From: Planctomycetota bacterium
GTDB taxonomy: Bacteria; Planctomycetota; PUPC01; JACPCR01
Assembly (NCBI GenBank): GCA_030740295.1
Contig: JASLXP010000902.1
Span: 1 to 18,682 of the forward strand
Length of the DNA: 18,682 bases
Direction of reading: 5' to 3'
Part shown: one piece after another, positions 1 through 7,432 of the stretch
How the letters are laid out: each line of letters opens with the position of its first letter
Position numbering within the stretch: the stretch's first letter is position 1
Notes under the pieces: model-generated
What the model was told of the DNA's origin: nothing
What the model saw: the letters and a program-made list of their open reading frames with translations, nothing else
Databases searched by the model: none
Program-made: the position numbers and the translations under genes

Positions 1-2460
1 CTCACTCCGCAGCCCAAGGAGCTTGACTTCACTAAGGGGTGTCAGCCCGATCTGTCGGCCGGGGTTGACTGGAATCTGGGGGCGACGGGTGCCCGAGGCT
101 GGATGCACGCAAAGTTCAAAGACACTTACCATGCGCGGCAGATTTATATCACCCAAGTGCACAAGGGCTCACCGGCTGAAGGTGTTCTGCAGATTGGTGA
201 TGTCATCCTTGGTGTAGGTGAAGGCAACTTTCAATTCGACGCGCGCAAAGCTCTCGGCCAGGCTCTGACGCACGCCGAAACCCGAGAGGGCAAAGGGCAG
301 CTCAGGCTTCTGCGCTGGCGTAACGGCAAGACCGAGAAGGTCACCATTCAGACCGATGTGATGGGGTCTTACAGCAAGACGACTCCATGGGATTGCGAGA
401 AGAGTCAGAAGATCCTCGACCGAGCCTGCGGTTACCTCCTGAAGAATGGCATCCAAAGCCAGGGCTTAATGGGAGGGCCGGCGATCGTGCGCACGTTGGC
501 CTTGATGGCCACAGGTAACAAGCAGTATCTGCCGTTCGTCAAAGACCACATTCACCAAATCATCAGTCGGGTTGAGAAGCACGAGGCCGAAGGCAAGGGG
601 CTTCCGGTCTGGGGGTATGCCTCATGGGGTTGGGGTTACACGAATGTGCTCCTGAGCGAATACTATCTCCTGACAAGAGACGAAAAGGTGCTCCCAACGA
701 TTACCAAATACAGCAATGCCATTGCTGAGGGTCAGTCCGGCGTCGGCAGTTGGGGGCATGGCATGGCGTGGCCGGATCAGCCGATGAACCGAGGGCGTTT
801 GCACGGAGCGCTCGGTGGTTACGGGGCGGTGAACCAGGCCGGCAATGTCTGCTGGATTTCTCTGCTGCTGGCAAAACGCTGTGGCGTCACCGACCAGGAG
901 ATCGAGCAGGCGATTCATCGTGGACATAATTACCTGTCGACTTTCGTCGACGTGCAGACCATTGGCTATGGCGACCATCTGAACTTTGGCTCCAGTCACC
1001 ACGACAACAATGGTTTGAACTCCGCCGCTGCGGTTGGCTTCGCACTCTTTGGTGATGAGTACGGCACAGAGTACTTCAGCAGGATGACCGTGGCGTCACA
1101 TGCTGTTCGCGAGCTGGGGCATACCGGCAACTGGTTCGCCTTTGTATGGGCTGCGCTCGGCGCGGCCCGGGCTGGACAGGAAGGTTGCAGCGCCTTCCTC
1201 CATGAGTTGACTTGGCTGTTCGATCTGGAACGGCGCTGGGACGGCGGCTTTGTCTACCAGGGCAAGCCCGGATTCGGCACCAAACTCCATGCCGACGGCC
1301 CCAGGAAAGGCATGCAACGGAACACTGCCGAACACCAATACCCACACTGGGATACCACCGGCGGACGCATCCTGATGTATTGCCTGCCTCGGAAAGTATT
1401 GCACATCACCGGGAAGGAACTCATGACGGCTGCGATTCCGTCGGACGAGGTCGCTGAAGTCATCGAGGCCGGACGTGTGCCCGGCAGTCTGATCAAGGTA
1501 TCGGAAAAGTATGATGACCATAGTGAGGAGCAGTTGCTGAAACTCCTGGGAAGCTGGTCACCGGTCGTGCGCAATTTCGCGGCACAGTCCCTGTCGAAGA
1601 AAGACGGTGTATCCATTGACAGAATACTGCAACTACTGAGCAGCAAAAATCGCTATGCTCGCTACGGTGCGTGCACCGCTCTGCGCAAGATAAAGACGAA
1701 ACAGGACAGAGTGACTGAAGCGCTGCTCCCGCTCATTGCGGCGGATGATCAGCTCTTGCAGATACACGCCATCCTGGCTTTGGGCTTTATCGGCGACCAG
1801 CGTGCGGCAGTTCCATTACTGAAAATGGCAGCTCAGGATTTTCCCAAAGACAAACGTGGCACCATGGCACGTGTGCTGTGCACAGCGCTGTTTCAAGCCT
1901 CACCCTATAGGCCAGACAAAGGGCTTCTGGCTGATTCAATAGATGGAGTTGACGACAAACTTCTGATACCGGCCCTGAAGAAGTTGCTCTACTGTCAGGG
2001 AGGTGCCGAGCGGTCGATGCTGGCCAGGCCCGTTGGAAAACTCACGCAGGCGCAGCTCGACAAGCTCTGGCCCGATCTTGCCTATGCGCTCAGGGAAGTT
2101 GCCCCCAGCGGAATTATGTCGGCCTCTGGAATCCGCCTGGCAATTGCCGGGCTCTTGGCTGACAACAACATCGAAGAGGGAATCGATCTGCTGCTGGAAT
2201 ATCTGAAGGTTCAGAAAGGGCACGGAAATCGCGACCGGACAAAGAAGATCGTACCGATGCTAAAGCAGTATGGCGTGCACGCCAAAAGGGCCATACCGAA
2301 GCTCGAAGAATACCTGAAGAAACTGGAATCTGAACGGCGCCCTCCCGCAGATGTCATTGCCGTGATTCGAGAAACCATTGATGCGCTCAGGGCAACCAGG
2401 CAAGAGGTCGAGTTGGAGAGTATCAGAGAACACCTGCAGGCGAACGAAAAGGAGGACTAA
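1..2460 (+). CDS. PDZ/toroid/HEAT-repeat protein, DUF6288-like (5' end cut by window)
   Basis: The frame is open from the first base to TAA at 2458-2460 (819 residues), so the start and any signal peptide lie outside the window; the ATG at 103 is internal, because residues before it (GVDWNLGATGARGW) already look like conserved family sequence. A PDZ-like segment covers about residues 45-125 (KGSPAEGVLQIGDVILGV is the usual ligand-loop and turn pattern). Residues about 135-475 are helical with Trp/Gly/His-rich loops (SWGWGY, GSWGHG, SSHHDNNG) and look like an alpha/alpha toroid. Residues about 505-620 show HEAT-like helical repeats, and the C-terminal tail is charged. I recall this architecture as DUF6288, a PVC family without known activity. 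It is paralogous to the gene at 4144 (shared MGSYSKT/MGAYSKT, GSWGHG/HWGHG, QAGN/SAGN) but lacks that protein's final domain. Its TAA abuts the next gene. A role in polysaccharide processing is inferred from neighbours only. Confidence 0.87.
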   Translation, partial: LTPQPKELDFTKGCQPDLSAGVDWNLGATGARGWMHAKFKDTYHARQIYITQVHKGSPAEGVLQIGDVILGVGEGNFQFDARKALGQALTHAETREGKGQLRLLRWRNGKTEKVTIQTDVMGSYSKTTPWDCEKSQKILDRACGYLLKNGIQSQGLMGGPAIVRTLALMATGNKQYLPFVKDHIHQIISRVEKHEAEGKGLPVWGYASWGWGYTNVLLSEYYLLTRDEKVLPTITKYSNAIAEGQSGVGSWGHGMAWPDQPMNRGRLHGALGGYGAVNQAGNVCWISLLLAKRCGVTDQEIEQAIHRGHNYLSTFVDVQTIGYGDHLNFGSSHHDNNGLNSAAAVGFALFGDEYGTEYFSRMTVASHAVRELGHTGNWFAFVWAALGAARAGQEGCSAFLHELTWLFDLERRWDGGFVYQGKPGFGTKLHADGPRKGMQRNTAEHQYPHWDTTGGRILMYCLPRKVLHITGKELMTAAIPSDEVAEVIEAGRVPGSLIKVSEKYDDHSEEQLLKLLGSWSPVVRNFAAQSLSKKDGVSIDRILQLLSSKNRYARYGACTALRKIKTKQDRVTEALLPLIAADDQLLQIHAILALGFIGDQRAAVPLLKMAAQDFPKDKRGTMARVLCTALFQASPYRPDKGLLADSIDGVDDKLLIPALKKLLYCQGGAERSMLARPVGKLTQAQLDKLWPDLAYALREVAPSGIMSASGIRLAIAGLLADNNIEEGIDLLLEYLKVQKGHGNRDRTKKIVPMLKQYGVHAKRAIPKLEEYLKKLESERRPPADVIAVIRETIDALRATRQEVELESIREHLQANEKED

Positions 2461-2465
2461 AGCTG
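2450..2465 (+). promoter_or_regulatory. Strong Shine-Dalgarno followed by a CTG codon
   Basis: AGGAGG at 2450-2455, inside the last codons of the upstream gene, is a full-strength ribosome binding site. Seven bases downstream, in frame with the next gene, is CTG at 2463-2465. No ATG, GTG or TTG lies in that frame at a usable distance; the first is GTG at 2493, 37 bases past the site. The gene may therefore begin at CTG, coupled to termination of the upstream gene. Confidence 0.5.
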
Positions 2466-2492
2466 AGTAATACACCAAACACCGGTAGCATC

Positions 2493-4049
2493 GTGAGAGA
2501 GAATCATGTTGGCGGATATACAAGGGTCGGTCTGGAAGAAGGTGACGAGACCTATGGCGCCGGGTTCTCGATCTACTCCGCAGCGTGGCCGCTGTTGCAG
2601 GAATATCCCGGACACAAGTTTCAGTCAGGTCTGTTTGGCAACTGGATGTATTCGCAGAGCGACGATCCCGAACTGGAGGGAGTCTGGTTCTATTCCACCA
2701 TTGAAGGCGGCCTCGGCTGGTGGCGTGATACGCGGTTTCCCACAGAGACGCCTAAGTTCATCATGGGCGCGGTGGCCCTGGGATTCTGCGCCTGGGCCAA
2801 TGGCCCTGGGGCCGGTAAAGGCCGCGATTGGGACGCCCCCAAGGGGCATTACGGAATCGCTCAGCTCAGCCCCTGTCTATTGTGGCCGCCGGACGGTGTG
2901 AACATGAAACAGGGCACCTGTGGCGAGCTTCTCGGATATGGATATCTGCCACTCCCGCTTACAAACGCCAAAGAGACCACGGCAGGCGCGCCAGTCCCCA
3001 CGGGTGATCAGTGCTGGACTCTCTTCCTGAACAGCCTCAGTTTCAAAGGGCCGGCGACCTTTGTTCTGCCGTACTTCTTTTCCGGGCCATCCGTGGATGA
3101 ACCGCGAGTGGGCGGGCTATTCCTCGACAGTCGTCCGTCAGAACAGAATCGAACCCATTCAATGGAGACGCAGTATATCCCCTGGGCTCAGGCTACCGAC
3201 GGACGTGGAAGAACCTACGCTCGCATGGCGCCGACGTTGTTCCCAGCCGGACAGGATGATGAATCCGCTGTTTTGCACCAGGTCACATCCTACAACCGGA
3301 AGGCGCTCTGGGATCGTGCAAAGGCATGGATGGATGGGGGAGACGCAGCGGACAGCGTTATCGATCAGGAGGGCGCGTTCGTGCACGAGTTCACCGGCAA
3401 AGGCGGAGTCCAGTGGGCTGTATTCGAGCCCGATGTGCCCAGAGAGGAACGCGTGCAGCTCGCCTCCGATCAGTCTGTCCGATTGGCATTGCCGGACGCG
3501 ACTACATTGCGGATGTCACCGGAAAGCGATCTCGTCAGACGTGCCGACAGCAGCGATGGCGCGCTCATGATGCTGCCCGAGTACTACCAACTGGTTGAGG
3601 ATTCGGATGGTAAGCGGAGCTGGGTTGCCGTAACCGCTGAGGGCGTGCCTCCGGAGCTGGGGCTAGACAAGGTAAACTTCGGTCGCCCGGACGAGCCCGA
3701 ACCGCAGCCCTACGTGACACCCCAAGATGCCGAGAGTTGCTGGAAGAAACCGGGACCGGTTGCTGGCCCCTTCACGGCCTACCCGGGCGACGGCAGTGAA
3801 GTGATCTACTACTGGTATCGCTTTGCCGATCAGCCCGCACTGCTAAATGCAGATATGAGTGACGCGGAGCGCGAAGACATGCAGAAAAAAGTAGAAAAAA
3901 TCCATCAACACTGGACCAAGGATCGAGAGTATCTGGCTCCACCTTCGGTCGGCACACTTGCTGAAATTGATCCTGCGCTGGTCGTCACGCCTCCCGATGG
4001 TCTGGAGGTAGGCTATGTGCCTGTCGTTACGAGGCAGGAGAAGAGTTGA
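2493..4049 (+). CDS. Uncharacterised conserved protein of a PVC family
   Basis: The protein has 518 residues from GTG 2493, or 528 if translation starts at CTG 2463, which the ribosome binding site favours. I recognise the sequence style as a family recurring in PVC genomes as hypothetical protein, but know no function. No signal peptide or membrane segment is visible. The N-terminal half is rich in aromatic residues and glycine, with YTRVGLEEG, GGLGWW, FIMGAVALGF, WANGPGAGKG, LLWPPDGVNMKQGTCGELLG and GDQCWTLFLNSL; it suggests a beta-rich fold. The C-terminal part holds KKPGPVAGPF, YYWYRFADQPALLNADMSD and a charged helix, ending in GYVPVVTRQ. No catalytic signature can be named. It sits between two PDZ/toroid/HEAT paralogs with almost no spacing upstream and 94 bases downstream, so it is probably co-transcribed and may work with them. 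If exported, its signal is missing or of an unusual type. Confidence 0.85.
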   Translation: MRENHVGGYTRVGLEEGDETYGAGFSIYSAAWPLLQEYPGHKFQSGLFGNWMYSQSDDPELEGVWFYSTIEGGLGWWRDTRFPTETPKFIMGAVALGFCAWANGPGAGKGRDWDAPKGHYGIAQLSPCLLWPPDGVNMKQGTCGELLGYGYLPLPLTNAKETTAGAPVPTGDQCWTLFLNSLSFKGPATFVLPYFFSGPSVDEPRVGGLFLDSRPSEQNRTHSMETQYIPWAQATDGRGRTYARMAPTLFPAGQDDESAVLHQVTSYNRKALWDRAKAWMDGGDAADSVIDQEGAFVHEFTGKGGVQWAVFEPDVPREERVQLASDQSVRLALPDATTLRMSPESDLVRRADSSDGALMMLPEYYQLVEDSDGKRSWVAVTAEGVPPELGLDKVNFGRPDEPEPQPYVTPQDAESCWKKPGPVAGPFTAYPGDGSEVIYYWYRFADQPALLNADMSDAEREDMQKKVEKIHQHWTKDREYLAPPSVGTLAEIDPALVVTPPDGLEVGYVPVVTRQEKS

Positions 4050-4109
4050 GGTCTGTGCAGCGAGTGAAAGTGAAAATCAGCTGATATGTCAATGTCTCAT
4101 ACCAATCGT

Positions 4110-4133
4110 AGCGCTGCCCTCCAGGGCGGCGTT
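4110..4133 (+). promoter_or_regulatory. Intercistronic hairpin just upstream of the second PDZ/toroid/HEAT gene
   Basis: The ten bases 4110-4119 pair with 4124-4133 around a TCCA loop (core CGCTGCCC / GGGCGGCG, with two G-T wobbles). The 3' arm carries AGGGCGG, the only purine-rich candidate ribosome binding site before ATG 4144. The hairpin ends 10 bases before that ATG. It could limit ribosome access, stabilise an mRNA end after processing, or act as a partial terminator; the following TTGTGT is too short a T-run for a convincing intrinsic terminator. Confidence 0.4.
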
Positions 4134-4143
4134 GTGTAGCCCA

Positions 4144-7100
4144 ATGCAACCAAACATGAACGTAAATCGAATTAATCATCGTATCCAAAGAACTCTCTCG
4201 TCATTCGTGTGTTGTCTTCTGCCGCTCTTCATGGCGATGGTCCCTGCAACTGCCCAATCTCCATCGGATTACTATACGGAGCCGCAGATTTATGGGATGC
4301 GTCCCAATCCCCGGGGGGAGGTCGCGCTGGGTCAGATTGGGGTTACCGGAATCGAGGCGCGGATTTATAGAGGTGTAAAGGTTACCGTTGAAGAAACTGC
4401 GCCGAACACACCGGCCCATGGCAAGTTCACCAAAGGCGACATCATCATCGGAGTGAACGGGGTGGCGCTGAAGGGCAGGAATCCTCTTCCAATACTGGGC
4501 AATGCACTGACCCGGGCCGAAGCGACCGATGGCGTCTTGAAGTTCGACGTTCGACCGGGCAAAGAGGGAAAACTTGAACAGGTCACCATCAACATCCCGG
4601 TGATGGGCGCCTACAGCAAAACCTTCCCGTTAAACTGCGCCAAGTCGAACAGGATCATCAAGCAGGCTGCCGAGTTCTATTCCCGCAAGGATCGATTGAA
4701 GAAGCACGGTTTCTTAAATGCCCTTGCGTGCCTGTTCCTGCTGTCGACCGGCAATGACCAGTACGTCCTGCGTGTGAAAGAGTATTTCTCCCAATTCCTG
4801 GCGCCGGATGGCAGCGTGAGAGGCATCGGCGACATGACCTGGGACAACGGGTACAACGGCGTTGCGTGTGCCGAGTACTACCTGCGCACGGGCGACACGT
4901 CAGTCCTGCCAATACTGCAGCACTACTGTGATGATGCGCGGGACCGGCAGCACTATGGGCTCGGCTGGGGGCATTGGGGGCATGGAGTGAATCCCGCCTA
5001 TGAGGCCGGTGGCGGTATGCAGCACAGTGCCGGCAACCAGATGTTACTGACTCTGTTGTTGGGCAAAGTGTGCGGCGTCAATGTGGATGACAGGACACTT
5101 CTGGGCGCGCTCAGACACTGGTACCGTTTTGTCGGCCATGGCGCCATCCCTCTTTCCGATCAACGCAATTGGCATATCTTTCGATCCGCGGGCAGAGACG
5201 GCGGGACTGCGGCGGTGATGCACGTTGCTAGCGGCGCCAAGGGCGACGTCTCAATCTACAGGCAGGCAAAGGAATATCTCTCCATGTCGGCCCTCACGAG
5301 TTGGCCATCCAGAGCCTACAACTGGGAAGTCTACTGGCACAGCCTGGCCGGACATTTCATGCTCGAATACGACCCTGGCACGTACCACATGACCATGCAG
5401 CGTTTCCGCTGGCGCTATGATCTTAGCCGGCAGGCCTCGGGGGCTTTCTCTTTTCCGGGAGGCCACGCTTCTCTGAAAGCCACCGATGCGGGTATCTCGC
5501 TGGCGTTGGCCTATACCGCGCCGCTAAAGGCCCTGCACATCACTGGTGCGCCGCGCTCGAAGTACGCCAAAGACTTCACACTGCCCGAGCACCTCTGGGG
5601 CAATGAGGCAGATCGGGCGTTTCTGTCTGCCAGGCACAACAAGGATTACTACAAGTTCGGCGATGAGGAAGAGGCTCACATTCCTTTCAGACAACTGCCC
5701 ATCAGGCTCCGCTATGGTCCGCAGGACGTGAAGGCACTTCCACTCAATGTGATGCTCAAGAATGTTCGCCATGCTCGCTATACCGTTCGGGCCGGTGCAG
5801 CCAAAGCTCTGTGCATGAACAGACGGCTTGGCGAGCTGGAGCAACTGCTGCGCGATCCGGATCCGCGTCTGCGCCGGGCCGCGTTGGATGGCATCAACGA
5901 CAGTCGCCCGTGGTTCACGTCACCCGCGGTGGGGAAGCATGCACTCAAGGCTGAAGAGTTTTCTCCAGCCATGACCGAGGCGATTACAGCGATCATGAGC
6001 GATCCTCATGAAGCATGGTTTGTTGTCGATGGTGCATTGCACGCGCTGCACCATGCGCCGCTGCCTTTGGTCAAGAAGAACATTCCAAACATCCTCGCAT
6101 GGACAACCCACGTGGACTGGTGGCTGCGTGAAGCCGCGTTCATGGCGTTGATGGGGCTGCAAGAGGACGAGGAGTTCTTCATCGAACACCTTCCGACCAT
6201 GATCGAGATCATGACCAAAGAGTATCACTACAATCCGCGCATCAAGATGATCGCGCAGCTTAAGGGCGCATTGGCAAAGTGGAAGAACGACAGCCCCGTG
6301 GGAAAGCGAATCATTGACGGCTTTGCACGCGCCGCCATGGAGAGCGAAGTCCGACCTGATGTGGGTAAGTATCCACGGTCTCGAGAGGGAACGACCAACA
6401 TCATTGAGGTCGCACTTGCCTCCATCAAACTTGCGCCCGAGGCCGCGGCCGACCTTGCAGATTCGCTCGCCAAGAGTGGCCGGCTGGACGTCCTGGATAC
6501 CGGCAGCCTGATGAAGATCGTCAAAGCCGCGGACGGCAGAATCCACGACCGCTTCATTGGACTATATCCCGCCCTGAAAACAGTTCCCCCGCAGCAGAAG
6601 CAGCGATTGACCGACATTCTGTTCGATGACTTTCGCCCGGAACTGGTCAAACGTCTCGAATCCACAGATAAGCAGGGCGAAGCCAAACTGATCGACATGA
6701 TTGTCGACCTGACCCGGCTGAAGAAGCAGATCGCCGGCTGGGAAGCCATCGGCGCGCCCAAGCCGGCCGAACGCATCTGGCGCTTTCACTCATTCAATCC
6801 GCTCACCGAGAAAGAAGAACTGCACCCGCGAATCGGCCCACCCAAACGCCTCCGAGATGTGACGCTGCCCGCAGCCATGGACAAGTGGTACAAGCCCGAG
6901 TTCGATGACGGCAAGTGGAAGAGCGGCAAAGCTCCGATCGGCGTGGGTGAATTCAAAGCGCACGGGCATGGTCGTGGCTGGACGGCTACCCCCAACCACT
7001 TCTTCAAGAACAATTCCGACTGGGGCGACGGAGAGTTTCTCGTGATGCGCACGACCTTCGATGTCACCGATCTCGACTACGACTATCACCGGATTTCGAT

Positions 7101-7356
7101 ACTGGCGGACCAGGGATATCACATCTACCTCAACGGCCACAAAATCCACACCTATGTCTGGTTCAGACACTACCCCACCTACTACAAGATCATGCTGACC
7201 GAGAAGGAGATAAAGCATCTGAAGAAGGGCACCAACACGTTGGCCGTTTACTGCAATGTCCGGTACGAAAAGGACAAGAAGACAGATGCCTATCACCCCG
7301 TCGGCCAAATGGATCTTTTCATTGAAGGCCTGAAGAAGAGCGATATCGGGCTGTGA
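4144..7356 (+). CDS. Secreted PDZ/toroid/HEAT-repeat protein with C-terminal beta-sandwich-like domain, DUF6288-like
   Basis: From ATG 4144 the protein has 1070 residues. This start (or ATG 4156) is chosen over the in-frame ATG at 4015, which overlaps the preceding gene, because it gives a clean signal peptide: basic n-region, hydrophobic CCLLPLFMAM core, and a likely cut after PATA near residue 37. A PDZ-like segment follows at about 70-155 (HGKFTKGDIIIGVNGV), ending in MGAYSKT. Residues about 165-475 are a helical toroid-like region with WDNGYNGVACAEYY, GWGHWGHG and SAGNQMLLTLLLGKVCGV. HEAT-like helices lie at about 520-715 (ARYTVRAGAAKAL, PDPRLRRAALDGI). Residues about 880-1070 form an additional domain with the beta-strand pattern of a galactose-binding-like module (FDDGKWKSG, VMRTTFDV, GYHIYLNGHKIHTY, GTNTLAVYCN). 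It is a diverged paralog of the protein ending at 2460. No protease triad accompanies the PDZ domain. Enzyme and scaffold roles are both possible. Confidence 0.87.
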   Translation: MQPNMNVNRINHRIQRTLSSFVCCLLPLFMAMVPATAQSPSDYYTEPQIYGMRPNPRGEVALGQIGVTGIEARIYRGVKVTVEETAPNTPAHGKFTKGDIIIGVNGVALKGRNPLPILGNALTRAEATDGVLKFDVRPGKEGKLEQVTINIPVMGAYSKTFPLNCAKSNRIIKQAAEFYSRKDRLKKHGFLNALACLFLLSTGNDQYVLRVKEYFSQFLAPDGSVRGIGDMTWDNGYNGVACAEYYLRTGDTSVLPILQHYCDDARDRQHYGLGWGHWGHGVNPAYEAGGGMQHSAGNQMLLTLLLGKVCGVNVDDRTLLGALRHWYRFVGHGAIPLSDQRNWHIFRSAGRDGGTAAVMHVASGAKGDVSIYRQAKEYLSMSALTSWPSRAYNWEVYWHSLAGHFMLEYDPGTYHMTMQRFRWRYDLSRQASGAFSFPGGHASLKATDAGISLALAYTAPLKALHITGAPRSKYAKDFTLPEHLWGNEADRAFLSARHNKDYYKFGDEEEAHIPFRQLPIRLRYGPQDVKALPLNVMLKNVRHARYTVRAGAAKALCMNRRLGELEQLLRDPDPRLRRAALDGINDSRPWFTSPAVGKHALKAEEFSPAMTEAITAIMSDPHEAWFVVDGALHALHHAPLPLVKKNIPNILAWTTHVDWWLREAAFMALMGLQEDEEFFIEHLPTMIEIMTKEYHYNPRIKMIAQLKGALAKWKNDSPVGKRIIDGFARAAMESEVRPDVGKYPRSREGTTNIIEVALASIKLAPEAAADLADSLAKSGRLDVLDTGSLMKIVKAADGRIHDRFIGLYPALKTVPPQQKQRLTDILFDDFRPELVKRLESTDKQGEAKLIDMIVDLTRLKKQIAGWEAIGAPKPAERIWRFHSFNPLTEKEELHPRIGPPKRLRDVTLPAAMDKWYKPEFDDGKWKSGKAPIGVGEFKAHGHGRGWTATPNHFFKNNSDWGDGEFLVMRTTFDVTDLDYDYHRISILADQGYHIYLNGHKIHTYVWFRHYPTYYKIMLTEKEIKHLKKGTNTLAVYCNVRYEKDKKTDAYHPVGQMDLFIEGLKKSDIGL

Positions 7357-7432
7357 CAGAATGTGGCGTAACGTGTGCCGCCGGCAGCCTCCGGCTCGAA
7401 AATTTCAACCCTCAACAGGAGACCAGAGCATC

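Noticed and set aside
4015..4143. N-terminal extension of the second PDZ/toroid/HEAT protein from ATG 4015
   Set aside because: It would overlap the preceding gene by 35 bases, add a Cys/Arg-rich stretch ahead of a clear signal peptide, and run through the hairpin at 4110-4133.
7380..7395. Small GCCGG/CCGGC hairpin between the 4144 and 7433 genes
   Set aside because: Only five pairs and no T-run follows; not enough to call a terminator.
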